A stretch of 64,000 nucleotides of DNA from Bacillus sp. FJAT-29937 (GTDB lineage: Bacteria > Bacillota > Bacilli > Bacillales > Cytobacillaceae), in the NCBI RefSeq assembly GCF_001509555.1, contig NZ_LMAS01000004.1, positions 62,001-126,000 on the forward strand. Direction: 5' to 3'. Under the pieces are notes generated by a model. The model was not told where the DNA came from. It made no database searches and worked only from the letters and a program-made list of their open reading frames with translations. This document shows positions 9,667 to 20,255 of this stretch, in pieces; position 1 is the stretch's first letter, and each line of letters opens with the position of its first letter. The position numbers and the translations under genes are program-made.

Positions 9667-10602
9667 TTACTCTCCTTTCTTCCCGCCAGCAAGTTTGATG
9701 CGTGGGTCGATGAATCCGTATGCAATGTCAACAAGGAGAATAGATACAAGTAGCAATACACTATAGAAGACTGTTACACCCATAATAACAGTGTAATCGC
9801 GGTTTGTAATACTTGTAACGAAATGCGCACCTAAACCTGGAATACCAAAAATTCTTTCGATAACAAAGCTTCCTGTTAAGATACTAGCAGTTAAAGGCCC
9901 CAAATACGTGACAACTGGTAAAAGTGCATTACGAATTGCATGCCTTACTGTAATAACTCCTTGGCTTAAACCTTTTGCTTTTGCTGTTTTAATATAATCA
10001 TTGCTCATTACTTCAAGCATACTTGAACGAGTTAACCGTGCAATAAATGCCATTGGTGTCGAACCTAATGCTATCGCTGGAAGAACAGTATGCATAAAGG
10101 TTTCCCAGCGGGCGACTGGGAATAAGCCCAGTTTAATCGCAAATACATATTGAAGAACGGAAGCCATAATGAAGGACGGAACAGAGATCCCCAAAACAGC
10201 AATGACCATAGCCGTGTAATCTGGCCATTTATTATGCCTTAATGCAGCGATAATCCCTAATAGAACCCCAAATGCAATTGCTAAAAAGATTGCTTCCATT
10301 CCAAGCACGAAAGAAACAGGGAATCCATCATTGATTAAATCGTTTACTGTTTGGCTCTTATACTTAAATGATGGGCCGAAATCCCATTTTGCAACTCTTA
10401 GTAAATATTCCCCGTATTGAGCATACCAAGGTTTGTCCAAACCATAGTGAGCATTTAAATTCGCTTCAATTTCGGGAGGCAGCTGCTTCTCAGATGTAAA
10501 TGGGTTTCCGGGTGCAATGCGCATGAAGAAAAACGTCGCTGTTACGATCAGCCATAAGGAAACAAGCATATACAGTAAGCGCTTTCCAATATATTTAGCC
10601 AT
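9667..10602 (-). CDS. oppB: Oligopeptide ABC transporter permease OppB
   Basis: First permease of the Opp complex, 311 residues, the same length as B. subtilis OppB. It begins [20 protein letters not shown], with the first membrane helix close to the N-terminus and a large outer loop before helix 2. The permease signature ([20 protein letters not shown]) is clear. A strong GGAGGTG ribosome site precedes the ATG. Between oppA and oppB lie a stable hairpin and a short structured repeat, so permease expression may be lower than that of the binding protein. Confidence 0.95.
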   Translation of the reverse strand: MAKYIGKRLLYMLVSLWLIVTATFFFMRIAPGNPFTSEKQLPPEIEANLNAHYGLDKPWYAQYGEYLLRVAKWDFGPSFKYKSQTVNDLINDGFPVSFVLGMEAIFLAIAFGVLLGIIAALRHNKWPDYTAMVIAVLGISVPSFIMASVLQYVFAIKLGLFPVARWETFMHTVLPAIALGSTPMAFIARLTRSSMLEVMSNDYIKTAKAKGLSQGVITVRHAIRNALLPVVTYLGPLTASILTGSFVIERIFGIPGLGAHFVTSITNRDYTVIMGVTVFYSVLLLVSILLVDIAYGFIDPRIKLAGGKKGE

Positions 10603-10638
10603 TGACTAACACCTCCAATTTTTTACTTTTGTCATCTA

Positions 10639-10672
10639 GAAAAGCGGAAGCGCCATTTTCAGGCGCTGCAGC
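10639..10672. repeat. Short form of a structured Bacillus intergenic repeat
   Basis: AAAAGCGGAAGCGCC, 7 bases, then GGCGCTGCAGC. The outer arms match those of the longer element at 14318-14435, but the central part is missing. It lies in the oppA-oppB spacer, which suggests an internally deleted copy of a dispersed palindromic repeat. Confidence 0.65.
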
Positions 10673-10679
10673 AAAACAG

Positions 10680-10722
10680 AAAACTAAGGTATACAGGGAG
10701 ATACCCCATATACCTTTAGTTT
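10680..10722 (-). terminator. Intra-operon hairpin after oppA
   Basis: Minus-strand stem AAACTAAAGGTATA.../...TATACCTTAGTTT with an inner GGG/CCC stem, followed by a modest T stretch. It sits just after oppA and probably attenuates transcription or protects the oppA mRNA 3' end, giving excess binding protein over permease. The equivalent position in the app operon also carries a hairpin. Confidence 0.65.
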
Positions 10723-10734
10723 AACTACTTATTC

Positions 10735-12381
10735 TTATTCAAAATAAGCCCATTTATACTGTACATCACCTAAGCCAGATACGACAACATCTTTTAACTT
10801 TGGATCTTGAACCCAGTTGTTCGTGTAGTAGTAAATTGGTGCGATTGGCATTTCATCCATAAAGATAGCCTCTGCATCCTTTAACATTTGTTGACGAACT
10901 TCTGGATCTCCTTCAGTTGCAGATTTTGCAAGTAATTCTTGATATTCTTTGTTTTCCCATCCAGTATCGTTGTTTCCGCCTTTAGCGTCACGGAACATTT
11001 CAAGGAAGTTGATTGCATCGTTGAAATCGCCTAACCAGCCCATACGAGCAACTTGATAATCAAGTGAATGTACTTTATCTAGGTATACAGCCCACTCTTG
11101 GTTATCAAGATTTACTTCTACACCAAGATTGTTCTTCCACATATCTTGAATTGCTTGAGCAATCTTTTGATGTGCTTCAGAAGTATTGTAAGAAAGCGTT
11201 ACTGCAGGAAGCTCAGAAGCATCTTTAAGACCCATTTCTTCTAAACCTTTTTGTAAATATTCTTTTGCTTTTTCAACATCATTATCATTGAAATAGCCTT
11301 TTTCATTTTCTTTAAACATTGATGGCGGTACAAGCGCCATAGCTGGCTGCTGCTCACCTTGAAGGATGTTGTCAATTAGTTCTTGACGATTAATTGATAA
11401 AGCAAAAGCTTTACGGATATTTACATTGTTAAATGGTGCAACTGTAGTATTGAACTTGTACTTGTAAACACCAGCGATTGATTGTGTTGTTAAACGGCCT
11501 TCGTCTTTAAGTGCTTGCATTGCATCAGTTGGAAGCGCACCTGTTGGAGCACCAGCCCAATCAAGCTCACCATTATCGAACATTGATAATTCTGTATTTG
11601 GATCATTAATCATGATCATTTCAATCTTAGTTAATTTTACTGCATCTGCATCCCAATAAGTTTCGCTCTTTTCAAGAACAATTTTATCACTATGAGCCCA
11701 TTCAGTCATTACGAAAGGACCGTTAGTTGTATAGTTTTCACCAGCATCATTAGCCCAATTTGGGTTTGCTTCGGCAATTTTGCTGTTGAATGGAAGGTAA
11801 GTATAGAATGCTGTTAACTCTAAGAAGAATGGAGTTGCGTTTTCAAGAGTAACTTCAAGCGTTTTCTCGTCTAAAGCTTTAACTCCTACTTCATCAAGTG
11901 AACCGCCAGCAGTGTTAGCTGCTTCTCCACCTTTAATGTAATAAAGCTGGTACGCATATTCTGATTGATTGTTTGGATCTAAAGCCCATTTCCAAGCAGC
12001 TTCGAAGTCATTTGCAGTGACAGGATCTCCATTTGACCATTTTGCGTCACGGATTTTAAACGTGTACACTTTTTGGTCATCAGATACTTGTACATCTTCT
12101 GCCATTGCATTTTCTGGCTTGCCATCTTTCCCAATGCGTGTTAAGCCTTCAAGAGTTTGGCGAAGAACTGTACCAGAAGTTGAATCCTTTGCAAGTCCAG
12201 GGTGTAAAGATGGTGGTTCAGTATTGATATTAACTCTTAATTCTTGCGGCACATCAGACTTTGCTGCGTCTTTATCTGCGCCTTTGTCTCCACTGTCAGC
12301 ATTATCTTTTCCTCCGCAAGCAGCAAGGAACATACTTAGTACTAACAGCATACTAAAAAAGATCGATAATCTTTTTTTCAC
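10735..12381 (-). CDS. oppA: Oligopeptide-binding lipoprotein OppA
   Basis: Extracytoplasmic solute-binding protein (SBP family 5) that captures oligopeptides for Opp. I place the start at the GTG at 12381 (VKKRLSIFFSMLL...), behind a GGGGG ribosome site. An upstream in-frame ATG at 12441 would put the signal peptide 20 residues inside the protein. The signal peptide ends in lipobox LAAC, so Cys becomes the lipidated N-terminus. The SBP5 hallmark region (VTANDFEAAWKWALDP) follows. The mature protein is about 525 residues. A cre-like CcpA site lies 24-38 bases upstream of the start codon. Confidence 0.93.
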   Translation of the reverse strand: MKKRLSIFFSMLLVLSMFLAACGGKDNADSGDKGADKDAAKSDVPQELRVNINTEPPSLHPGLAKDSTSGTVLRQTLEGLTRIGKDGKPENAMAEDVQVSDDQKVYTFKIRDAKWSNGDPVTANDFEAAWKWALDPNNQSEYAYQLYYIKGGEAANTAGGSLDEVGVKALDEKTLEVTLENATPFFLELTAFYTYLPFNSKIAEANPNWANDAGENYTTNGPFVMTEWAHSDKIVLEKSETYWDADAVKLTKIEMIMINDPNTELSMFDNGELDWAGAPTGALPTDAMQALKDEGRLTTQSIAGVYKYKFNTTVAPFNNVNIRKAFALSINRQELIDNILQGEQQPAMALVPPSMFKENEKGYFNDNDVEKAKEYLQKGLEEMGLKDASELPAVTLSYNTSEAHQKIAQAIQDMWKNNLGVEVNLDNQEWAVYLDKVHSLDYQVARMGWLGDFNDAINFLEMFRDAKGGNNDTGWENKEYQELLAKSATEGDPEVRQQMLKDAEAIFMDEMPIAPIYYYTNNWVQDPKLKDVVVSGLGDVQYKWAYFE

Positions 12382-12404
12382 GGTGTGAAACCCCCTATTT
12401 TTTT

Positions 12405-12419
12405 CTGCAAACGTTTTCT
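12405..12419. promoter_or_regulatory. Candidate CcpA (cre) site upstream of oppA
   Basis: CTGCAAACGTTTTCT matches the Bacillus cre consensus WTGNAANCGNWNNCW at all but the first position and is nearly palindromic. It lies between the likely promoter and the oppA start, a position from which CcpA could block transcription. Seen by eye only; the regulatory effect is inferred. Confidence 0.5.
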
Positions 12420-12517
12420 TTACTTTTGATTCCAAATACAAGTGTACATCGTGGGTAGATTACCAAAAAAGTCTGTAAATTAAATCGAGTTTGATAAACA
12501 GACATTGTGATAGCAAA

Positions 12518-12628
12518 TAAAAAAGTAAGTTTGTACTTATAATAAAATGATTATCCCTAAATTCTGACAACTAATCAGAGAGCTGGAATTTAGCATCTTT
12601 ATTTTTAGTAGGTAAACTTACTTTTTTA
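12518..12628. repeat. TA-flanked 109-bp palindromic element (MITE-like)
   Basis: Perfect 14-bp terminal inverted repeats (AAAAAAGTAAGTTT at 12519-12532 and its complement at 12614-12627) enclose further imperfectly paired sequence, including CTAAATTC/GAATTTAG and TCTGA/TCAGA. Both ends carry TA, as expected for elements that duplicate a TA target. There is no ORF inside. It could be a miniature inverted-repeat element or a large hairpin in an oppA leader. Confidence 0.55.
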
Positions 12629-12993
12629 GTATAATAAAAAACCTCACATTTATACTGTAAACACTTCGTAATAATTGTAATCATTTTGTAAAGATTCCAC
12701 TTGCTAAATTAATTATAAATTCATAAAAAAATTATTGCAAGTTGTTTTATTAGGATTATAGCAATCTAGCATTTTATTTTTACAGAAAATACTTATAACA
12801 CGGGATTTCTTACACCAATAAAAAAATTAAAAAAATATGATTTTTTTGTGTTATTATGTCGATTTTTTTCTCTCTTAGAAAAACGAACTTTCTGAATATT
12901 TTCTGAATATAATGTTTTCTATTTTACTTATTATGTTATATTCTTGATTATTTATTTCATTTGTTATATTCTTAAGAGTAATAAAATAAATGT
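12629..12993. other. AT-rich spacer upstream of the trpS T-box
   Basis: No gene is visible. It contains two copies of TGTTATATTCTT (near 12934 and 12962). A possible promoter for the T-box transcript, TTGATT at 12944 and TATTCT at 12967 with 17-bp spacing, fits only loosely. Confidence 0.35.
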
Positions 12994-13000
12994 TAGCGGC

Positions 13001-13236
13001 AATGAGAAAGAGTAGTACATTTACTATGGTTTCGAGAGAGCCTGTGGCTGGTGTAAACAGGTAACCATGTAGATCGAATGGACTTTTGAGCCCCTCAATT
13101 ATACGAATGACGTATCCTCACGTTACAGAGGGTTCTATGCGCTTTAAGCATAGTAAAGAGTGACTCATATTGAGTAATTAGGGTGGCAACGCGGACCATT
13201 CGTCCCTATCTATTAGGGATGAATGGTCTTTTTTTT
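13001..13236 (+). promoter_or_regulatory. Tryptophan T-box leader of trpS
   Basis: A tRNA-sensing riboswitch. Visible parts are the stem I 5' strand (ACTATGGTT) pairing with AACCATGT, the GAGAGAG element, and a specifier loop GAA-UGG-A with the UGG Trp codon at 13079-13081. The T-box GGTGGCAACGCGG follows at 13182-13194, then a terminator hairpin (GGACCATTCGTCCC ... GGGATGAATGGTC plus eight T) ending at about 13236. Uncharged tRNA-Trp would pair with the T-box and allow read-through into trpS. Confidence 0.95.
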
Positions 13237-13321
13237 GTCCGAAAATTTTTTCAAAATATTATTTCGAACGTTACTCTTTTGTACTGACTCTTTTTCAGCC
13301 AAATTTAAAGGAGGAAATTGA

Positions 13322-14311
<990 letters not shown>

Positions 14312-14317
14312 TCAGAA

Positions 14318-14435
14318 ATGCGGAAGCGCCTTGCTCACCCCCGACAAGCACAAGACGAGCCTCACGGAAAGGTGTCCTTTGCCTTTCTGGGAGGATTGGC
14401 TTGTGACCTCGAGGGGGTAGGCGCTGCAGCTAGAC
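14318..14435. repeat. Long structured intergenic repeat (full-length copy)
   Basis: A ~118-bp imperfect palindrome with nested arms: AAGCGCC/GGCGCTG, ACCCCCGA/TCGAGGGGGT, CACAAGACGAGCC/GGCTTGTGACC and GGAAAGG/CCTTTCT. The outer arms are shared with the short copy at 10639-10672. It is much more GC-rich than its surroundings and has no convincing ORF. From memory it resembles a repeat dispersed between genes in many Bacillaceae; copy number here cannot be seen from one window. Confidence 0.75.
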
Positions 14436-14443
14436 AATTCTAT

Positions 14444-14487
14444 AAGCAAAAAAAATCTATCACATTGATGATAGATTTTTTTTGCTT
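14444..14487. terminator. Bidirectional terminator between trpS and yjbA
   Basis: Perfect inverted repeat AAGCAAAAAAAATCTATCA / TGATAGATTTTTTTTGCTT with a 6-nt loop. It gives a stem followed by T on either strand, serving the convergent trpS and yjbA. Confidence 0.9.
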
Positions 14488-14491
14488 CCTT

Positions 14492-15238
14492 CTAATTTAC
14501 TTTAGGACCGTGCTCCATTTCCCATAATTTCTCAAAAAACGGCTGCCCTTTAATTAAATTCTCGCAGAATTGCTCATGCTTGTTTGTCCATCCATATTTA
14601 CTCTGTTCAAATAACTGAAGCCAAGCATCCTCAAAAGCCATTTGCTGAATAGCTTTATAGCTTTCTGGACTCCACTCCGTATACCAATAACGGACTTCTG
14701 CTACGTTTTTGGAAGAATAAAGCTGATCTAGCGCCATAAATAATAGTTGCTTTAATTGTCTTTCCTTTCTAGTCAATCCTGCCATCAATTCAGGTGAGGG
14801 AGAAAGAATATGAAAATTCTTTAAGGCCCTTTGATCATTAAATGAATATGGGATGACATCATGATTAGAAAGCATTTCATAGGCTAGTTGTTCCTGTCTA
14901 GGAATGAGCCTGCTTTTTCGAATAGGAATATTGTAGCCGATCGTATCAACGGCTAATATTCCCTCCCCATCTGATACAACAAAGCAATAGTCTAATTGGA
15001 CGCGCTCATGATTTTTCCTTAAATACGCCTTTTGATAAATATCATCTAACAGTTGTTGAGGCAATTCCGATAAATCATTTTCAATATAGTTAAATAGAAC
15101 AGGATCAATTTTGATTAATGGTACTTGGTCTAATAGTTCTACCCCATCATCTTTACGCCATTCATGAAAGTGGCAAACATTGTATCCATTTTCTTCTCCT
15201 TCAAACCAGTTCACCCAAACATCGTGAAGATATAACAT
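14492..15238 (-). CDS. yjbA: YjbA family protein (UPF0736/DUF3603)
   Basis: A 248-residue conserved Bacillus protein of unknown function. Identification rests on length (B. subtilis YjbA about 249), the N-terminal [20 protein letters not shown] pattern as I recall it, and location between trpS and appC as in B. subtilis. It is soluble, has no signal peptide or membrane segment, and is rich in aromatic residues. It faces trpS and shares its terminator. Confidence 0.8.
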   Translation of the reverse strand: MLYLHDVWVNWFEGEENGYNVCHFHEWRKDDGVELLDQVPLIKIDPVLFNYIENDLSELPQQLLDDIYQKAYLRKNHERVQLDYCFVVSDGEGILAVDTIGYNIPIRKSRLIPRQEQLAYEMLSNHDVIPYSFNDQRALKNFHILSPSPELMAGLTRKERQLKQLLFMALDQLYSSKNVAEVRYWYTEWSPESYKAIQQMAFEDAWLQLFEQSKYGWTNKHEQFCENLIKGQPFFEKLWEMEHGPKVN

Positions 15239-15360
15239 CTTTTACCCCCCGCTTCAACAAGCTATTTGTCACTCAGTATGGGCAGCGGGAAGTAAAATTA
15301 TTCCTAAAATAGTAAGAGGTAGGGAAATATTTCAATCAGAATAACGATAAATAAACAAAA

Positions 15361-15402
15361 AATAAAGTCTCCCCTATGTAAAAATCAGGCAGAGACTTTT
15401 CA
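15361..15402 (-). terminator. Terminator of the app operon
   Basis: Minus-strand arms AAAGTCTC and GAGACTTT flank a loop of roughly 17 bases and are followed by ATTTTTTG, after the appC stop codon. Confidence 0.6.
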
Positions 15403-15405
15403 TCT

Positions 15406-16320
15406 TTAATCTTGGGTTTTTGGATCTAACGCATCTCGAAGTCCATCTCCGATAAAGTTAAAGCATAGAACAGTAATCAATATGAGCAATCCCGGGAAAA
15501 AGGAATACCAAGGTGCTGTTTTCAAAACTGTAAAATCTTGTGCATCTTGAAGCATATTTCCCCAGCTAGGAGTAGGAGGCTGAATACCGAGACCTAAATA
15601 ACTTAAAGCCGCTTCTGTCAAAATGACATTTCCAATTAATAGAGATGCAGAAACAATAATTGGCCCCATCGCATTTGGCAATATGTGACTAAAAATAATT
15701 TTGTAGGATTTAGTCCCTATCGTTTTCGAGGCAAGCACAAACTCCCTTGTTCTTAACGATAGAAACTCCCCTCTCACAAGTCTTGCAGTACTTGTCCAAC
15801 TTATTAAAGCAATAACAAGAATTAAGTTAAACGTACTTGGCTTAAAAATAGAGACGACTGTGATTAATAAAAAGAGACTTGGTATTGAAATGACAATATC
15901 AACTAATCTCATGAGCATTGCATCTATAATACCGCCAAAATAACCAGCAATAGCCCCAACGCTAACTCCGATTATTAGAGCCCCTAAAACAGAACCAAAG
16001 CCTACTAGTAAAGAAATCCGTCCTCCATATAATAGCCTTGTGAAAATATCACGTCCATAGCGATCGGTTCCAAGCCAATATTCCGCACCCGGCGCTTTTA
16101 GCTTGTGCAATAAATTCATATCCTCAAATTTATATGGTGCAATGACTGGAGCCAATATGGCTGACATGATAATTATAAACAACACGATGGCTCCAATAAC
16201 AGCTAACTTATTCTTCATAAATTTACGGAAAAATATTTTGGTTAGAGTATCTGGCTTGCTTTTCAAATGGGGGTTTAATTTTAAATCATCTTGTGAAATT
16301 TCAACATTTATTTGTGACAA
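15406..16320 (-). CDS. appC: Oligopeptide ABC transporter permease AppC
   Basis: Second permease of the App importer, 304 residues, with an N-terminal cytoplasmic stretch, the [17 protein letters not shown] motif after the first helix and the permease signature [20 protein letters not shown]. It is the last gene of appDFABC, 12 bp after appB. It is a paralog of OppC in this window. App in B. subtilis is a second oligopeptide importer that can replace Opp; here the role is inferred from gene order and family. Confidence 0.93.
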   Translation of the reverse strand: MSQINVEISQDDLKLNPHLKSKPDTLTKIFFRKFMKNKLAVIGAIVLFIIIMSAILAPVIAPYKFEDMNLLHKLKAPGAEYWLGTDRYGRDIFTRLLYGGRISLLVGFGSVLGALIIGVSVGAIAGYFGGIIDAMLMRLVDIVISIPSLFLLITVVSIFKPSTFNLILVIALISWTSTARLVRGEFLSLRTREFVLASKTIGTKSYKIIFSHILPNAMGPIIVSASLLIGNVILTEAALSYLGLGIQPPTPSWGNMLQDAQDFTVLKTAPWYSFFPGLLILITVLCFNFIGDGLRDALDPKTQD

Positions 16321-16332
16321 AAAAACCCCTCC

Positions 16333-17283
16333 TTAATACTCGATGCGCGGATCGAAAATTGCGTACAAAATATCCGCTAGCAAATTTCCAATTACAACAA
16401 ATACCGCTGAAATAACCGTTAACGCCATAATGACTGGGTAGTCGCGAAGAAACGCAGAGTCAATAAATAATTGACCTAGGCCTGGCCAAGCAAAAACCTT
16501 CTCTGTAATTGCCGCTCCGCCAACAAATGATGGAAGCATTAAACCGAAAAGGGTAATGATTGGTATCATCCCATTTCTAACTCCATGCTTGATAACCACT
16601 TTCTTTTCTTTAAACCCTTTCGACATCGCTGTACGAATATAATCCTGCTTTAGGACATCCAGCATGGAAGATCTTGTATAACGTGTCAATGCTGCTAAAT
16701 CCGCTGTTGCAAGAACGAAGCCTGGAAGAATTAAATGGTGTATCCGGTCCCATATACTAAATGGCTGATTTAATGTTGCTACTCCCCCTGTTGGGAACCA
16801 CCCTAATTTAACTGAAAAAAACATAATTAAAATGAGTCCCAGCCAGAAGTTTGGTGTTGCAACTCCGAGAAAAGAACCAACCGTAAACGAATAATCCAGC
16901 GGCGAATAGGGTCGCATTGCCGAGTATATGCCAATTGGGATCGCGATGAGCACTGCAATTACAAATGAAACAACCATTAATAATAGCGTATTTGGAAGTC
17001 TATTAAGAATAAGTTCACTAACCGGGGTTCCCCGTTTAATTAAAGATTCTCCGAAATCCCCTTTTGCCATATTTCCTAGCCATTTAACATACTGAATATG
17101 AATAGGATCGTTTAAACCATATTTTTCTTCAAATTTTGCTTTATCTGACGGCTTCATTTTTGGATCCATAAGCATTGCTACAGGTCCGCCTGGTGCAGCT
17201 TTTATAATGGCAAATGATAAAATGGTAATTCCGAATAATAAGGGAATAGCCATTAAAGTTCTTCTAAAAATGTATGAAATCAT
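16333..17283 (-). CDS. appB: Oligopeptide ABC transporter permease AppB
   Basis: First permease of the App importer, 316 residues, starting MISYIFRRTLMAIPLLFGIT with a membrane helix at the N-terminus. The signature DYIRTAMSKGFKEKKVVIKH marks the ATPase contact loop. It is separated from appA by 131 bp that contain a strong hairpin, as oppB is from oppA, so both operons probably make less permease than binding protein. Confidence 0.93.
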   Translation of the reverse strand: MISYIFRRTLMAIPLLFGITILSFAIIKAAPGGPVAMLMDPKMKPSDKAKFEEKYGLNDPIHIQYVKWLGNMAKGDFGESLIKRGTPVSELILNRLPNTLLLMVVSFVIAVLIAIPIGIYSAMRPYSPLDYSFTVGSFLGVATPNFWLGLILIMFFSVKLGWFPTGGVATLNQPFSIWDRIHHLILPGFVLATADLAALTRYTRSSMLDVLKQDYIRTAMSKGFKEKKVVIKHGVRNGMIPIITLFGLMLPSFVGGAAITEKVFAWPGLGQLFIDSAFLRDYPVIMALTVISAVFVVIGNLLADILYAIFDPRIEY

Positions 17284-17361
17284 CGCCTATTCTCCCTTTC
17301 GAAGGATTTCAGTTTATTCAAATACATGGCTATTTTTAACCAGTAGAATTTTCGGTATTTA

Positions 17362-17403
17362 AAAAGAAGTAAGGGAAGGGTTCCCAATCCCTTACTTCTT
17401 AAA
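17362..17403 (-). terminator. Intra-operon hairpin after appA
   Basis: Stem AAGAAGTAAGGG / CCCTTACTTCTT with a 14-base loop, followed by TTTTT on the minus strand, between appA and appB. It is strong enough to terminate most transcripts after the binding-protein gene. Confidence 0.75.
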
Positions 17404-17414
17404 TAAGTTTGACT

Positions 17415-19088
17415 CTATTCTTGTTTTAACCACCATTTGTGGATGTTGTACATTTGGTTTTTCGGATGGAATTCATAGCCTTCTAGATTTGCAGGAAGTG
17501 CACGGAATTCTTTCGGATAATATAGGAATGTATATGCTTGATCTTCAGCAAGACCAGCTTGAATCTTACCAATCATTTCTTTACGCTTATCTTTGTCAAG
17601 CTCTTGCAGCTGCTCATCCATTAATACATCTAGCTCTGGATTTGAGTAGCCTGTAAAGTTAAGGCCTTGTTCAATTTCTTTCGTATGGAAGATACCGCTT
17701 GGGTCTGGATCAATACCTAAGCTCCAGCCTAATACGATTGCTTCGAAATTCCATACACCTGGGTCGATATCAGCAATTAATGAACTGAATTCAACGATTT
17801 GAGGCTTAATTTCAATACCAACCTCTTTAAGTTGTTGCTGAAGAATAACAACGATATCTTCACGAACTTTGTTTCCTTGGTTCGTTTTTACTTCAACCGA
17901 GAATTTCTTGCCGTCTTTTTCTAGAATGCCGTCAGCACCAGGAGTCCAGCCAGCATCTGCTAACATTTGTTTTGCTTTTTCTACATCGTATTCAAACTTT
18001 GGTACATCTGGGTTATATGCCCAGCTTAATGGACTTTCTGGAACGTGAGCCACTTCACCTAATCCAGCCATTACGTTTTCAACAATTGCTTTACGGTCAA
18101 TTGCATGTGTAATAGCTTGGCGAACTGCCTTGTCCTTGAACTTATCATCACGCTGGTTCAACGCAAGATAAGTGTAAGAAAGAGCTAAGCCTGATTCTAA
18201 ACGAAGGCCAGAAGCATCAGCAAAGCTTTCAACTGTTGGTACGTCAGGCTGTGCTATACCAGCATAATAATCGATATCTCCAGCTTGAAGCTGAGCTAGG
18301 ATTGCGTTTGCATCTGGAACAAGCTTGTAAGTGACAGAGTCTAAATATGGACGGCCATCAAAATAATCATCATTAGCTACAACTTTTACATACTCGCCGT
18401 CTTTCCACTCTTCAAACTTGAATGGACCTGAACCGATTGGGTTTTTCGTGTTAAACTCATGCTCACCAAGGTCAGCAATCGGAACATCCTTCAAGATATG
18501 CTCAGGAAGAATTCCGAATCCAAGACTGACTACAGGGAATTGAGCATCTACTTGCTTTAAAGTGAATTTAACTGTATATTGATCGATTTTCTCAATTTTT
18601 TCGATGTTTTCGAAATAAGATTTACGAACACCATCATAATCTGGGCTTAATGGAATGCTGTATGTAAATACAACATCGTCCGCATCCAATGGCTCACCAT
18701 CATGGAATTTTGCATTTTCCACAATTTTTACAGTAAATTCTTTCCCATCTTCTGAAGCCTCTAAAGACTCAGCAAGATTGCCTTGTGTAATTGTATTAAG
18801 TTCAATATCTGAACCTGTTAAACTGCTAAAAATCATATCCTCAATATCCGAACTAGATGCATCATTTGAATATAAAGGGTTAAACATTGTTGGTGCACCT
18901 GTTGAACCTACTACTAGGTCTCCACCAGTAACGGGCCCTTCATTTTTCGGTTCTTCTTTTGCAGGCGTTTCTTCTTTTGCCGGTGTTTCTTCTTTTGGCT
19001 GGGTTGTCTGCTGTCCGCCGGAACATGCCGCTAAAAACATAGACAATACTAGCATAAGGCTTACTAGTAACCACGCTGGCTTTTTCAT
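17415..19088 (-). CDS. appA: Oligopeptide-binding lipoprotein AppA
   Basis: SBP family 5 lipoprotein of 557 residues. The signal peptide MKKPAWLLVSLMLVLSMFLAAC ends in lipobox LAAC. A flexible linker with three EE(T)PAKEE-type repeats (about residues 34-50) follows, probably spanning the wall. The SBP5 pattern EPLDADDVVFTYSI and the C-terminal NFTGYSNPELDVLMDE are typical of the family. It sits third in appDFABC. The 144 bp between appF and appA has room for an extra promoter, but none is clear. Confidence 0.93.
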   Translation of the reverse strand: MKKPAWLLVSLMLVLSMFLAACSGGQQTTQPKEETPAKEETPAKEEPKNEGPVTGGDLVVGSTGAPTMFNPLYSNDASSSDIEDMIFSSLTGSDIELNTITQGNLAESLEASEDGKEFTVKIVENAKFHDGEPLDADDVVFTYSIPLSPDYDGVRKSYFENIEKIEKIDQYTVKFTLKQVDAQFPVVSLGFGILPEHILKDVPIADLGEHEFNTKNPIGSGPFKFEEWKDGEYVKVVANDDYFDGRPYLDSVTYKLVPDANAILAQLQAGDIDYYAGIAQPDVPTVESFADASGLRLESGLALSYTYLALNQRDDKFKDKAVRQAITHAIDRKAIVENVMAGLGEVAHVPESPLSWAYNPDVPKFEYDVEKAKQMLADAGWTPGADGILEKDGKKFSVEVKTNQGNKVREDIVVILQQQLKEVGIEIKPQIVEFSSLIADIDPGVWNFEAIVLGWSLGIDPDPSGIFHTKEIEQGLNFTGYSNPELDVLMDEQLQELDKDKRKEMIGKIQAGLAEDQAYTFLYYPKEFRALPANLEGYEFHPKNQMYNIHKWWLKQE

Positions 19089-19232
19089 TCATTTTCCCCC
19101 TTAGGTTTATTTTTTAAATCTTAAATCCTTTTTCAGAGAAACGAGTGTAAACATACCGCCCCCCTTCAAAGATTTATATACTAAATGCATAAATCTCATA
19201 GAATGAGTTTATCAAGCATTTAATAACAGAAA

Positions 19233-20255
19233 TTAATATAAATGGCAGGCTACAAAGTGGTCCTGTTTAACCTCTTTATAATCAGGTACCTTCTGACTGC
19301 AAATTTCCGTTGCTGCTGGGCAGCGGGTGTGGAAAACACAGCCTTGGGGCGGATTTGCCGGACTAGGCAAGTCGCCTTTTAGAATAATTCTTTCCCTTGC
19401 CTGTACACCTTTTTTCTTTGGTACTGGAACGGCTGACATAAGTGCCTGTGTGTAAGGATGAAGCGGATCGTCATACAAATCCTTTTTACCCGCAAATTCC
19501 ATGATTTTTCCTAAATACATGACTCCAACCCTGTCGCTAATGTGACGAACGACACTTAGATCATGGGATATAAACACATATGTTAATCCTAATTCAGCTT
19601 GCAAATCCTCCATTAAGTTAATAATTTGCGCTTGAATGGACACATCGAGTGCGGACACGGGCTCATCCGCAATGACTAAATCAGGACTTACAGCAAGGGC
19701 CCTGGCAATGCCAATCCTTTGTCTTTGTCCTCCGGAAAACTCATGCGGGTATCGATTAATAAACAGAGGATTAAGCCCTACCTTATCAAGGAGATCTTGA
19801 ATTTTCTCCTGTCTTTCCTTCCCGCCGTATAAATTATGAGTAATCATTGGCTCACTTAGAATAGATTTCAATGTTTTCCTGGGATTCAGCGACGCATATG
19901 GATCCTGAAAAACCATCTGAATATCTTTTCTGATTGTCCGGCGAAGATCTCCTTCATTCATTTTTGAAATATTCTGACCCTTAAAGATAATCTCTCCGCT
20001 AGTCGGTTCATACAGTCGAATTAGTGTCCTTCCTGCAGTTGACTTTCCGCAGCCCGATTCACCAACAATTCCAATCGTTTCTCCTCTTTTTACATTAAAG
20101 CTTAATCCATCTACAGCTTTAATAGAGCCTACCGTCCTCTGCAAAAAGCCCGCTTTAATAGGAAAATGCTTTCTTAAGTCCCTAACATCTAATATATATT
20201 CCGGATCTTTCGTGTATGCTTGCTCCTTTTTAATTAAAGGTTTTGTTGCACTCAT
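19233..20255 (-). CDS. appF: Oligopeptide ABC transporter ATP-binding protein AppF
   Basis: ATPase of the App importer, 340 residues. Walker A (GESGCGKST), signature (FSGGQRQRIGIARAL) and Walker B (DLVIADEPVSALD) are present, and the C-terminus has the CVFHTRCPAATEICSQ cysteine cluster typical of OppF/DppF proteins. Its ATG overlaps the appD stop codon (ATGA), indicating translational coupling. Confidence 0.95.
   Translation of the reverse strand: MSATKPLIKKEQAYTKDPEYILDVRDLRKHFPIKAGFLQRTVGSIKAVDGLSFNVKRGETIGIVGESGCGKSTAGRTLIRLYEPTSGEIIFKGQNISKMNEGDLRRTIRKDIQMVFQDPYASLNPRKTLKSILSEPMITHNLYGGKERQEKIQDLLDKVGLNPLFINRYPHEFSGGQRQRIGIARALAVSPDLVIADEPVSALDVSIQAQIINLMEDLQAELGLTYVFISHDLSVVRHISDRVGVMYLGKIMEFAGKKDLYDDPLHPYTQALMSAVPVPKKKGVQARERIILKGDLPSPANPPQGCVFHTRCPAATEICSQKVPDYKEVKQDHFVACHLY

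Noticed and set aside
12382..12441. OppA starting at the ATG at 12441
   Set aside because: It would put 20 residues in front of the lipoprotein signal. The GTG at 12381 has a GGGGG site and gives a normal signal peptide.
14318..14527. A 69-codon plus-strand frame after trpS
   Set aside because: It lies inside the structured repeat and the terminator, lacks a ribosome site, and is not a gene.
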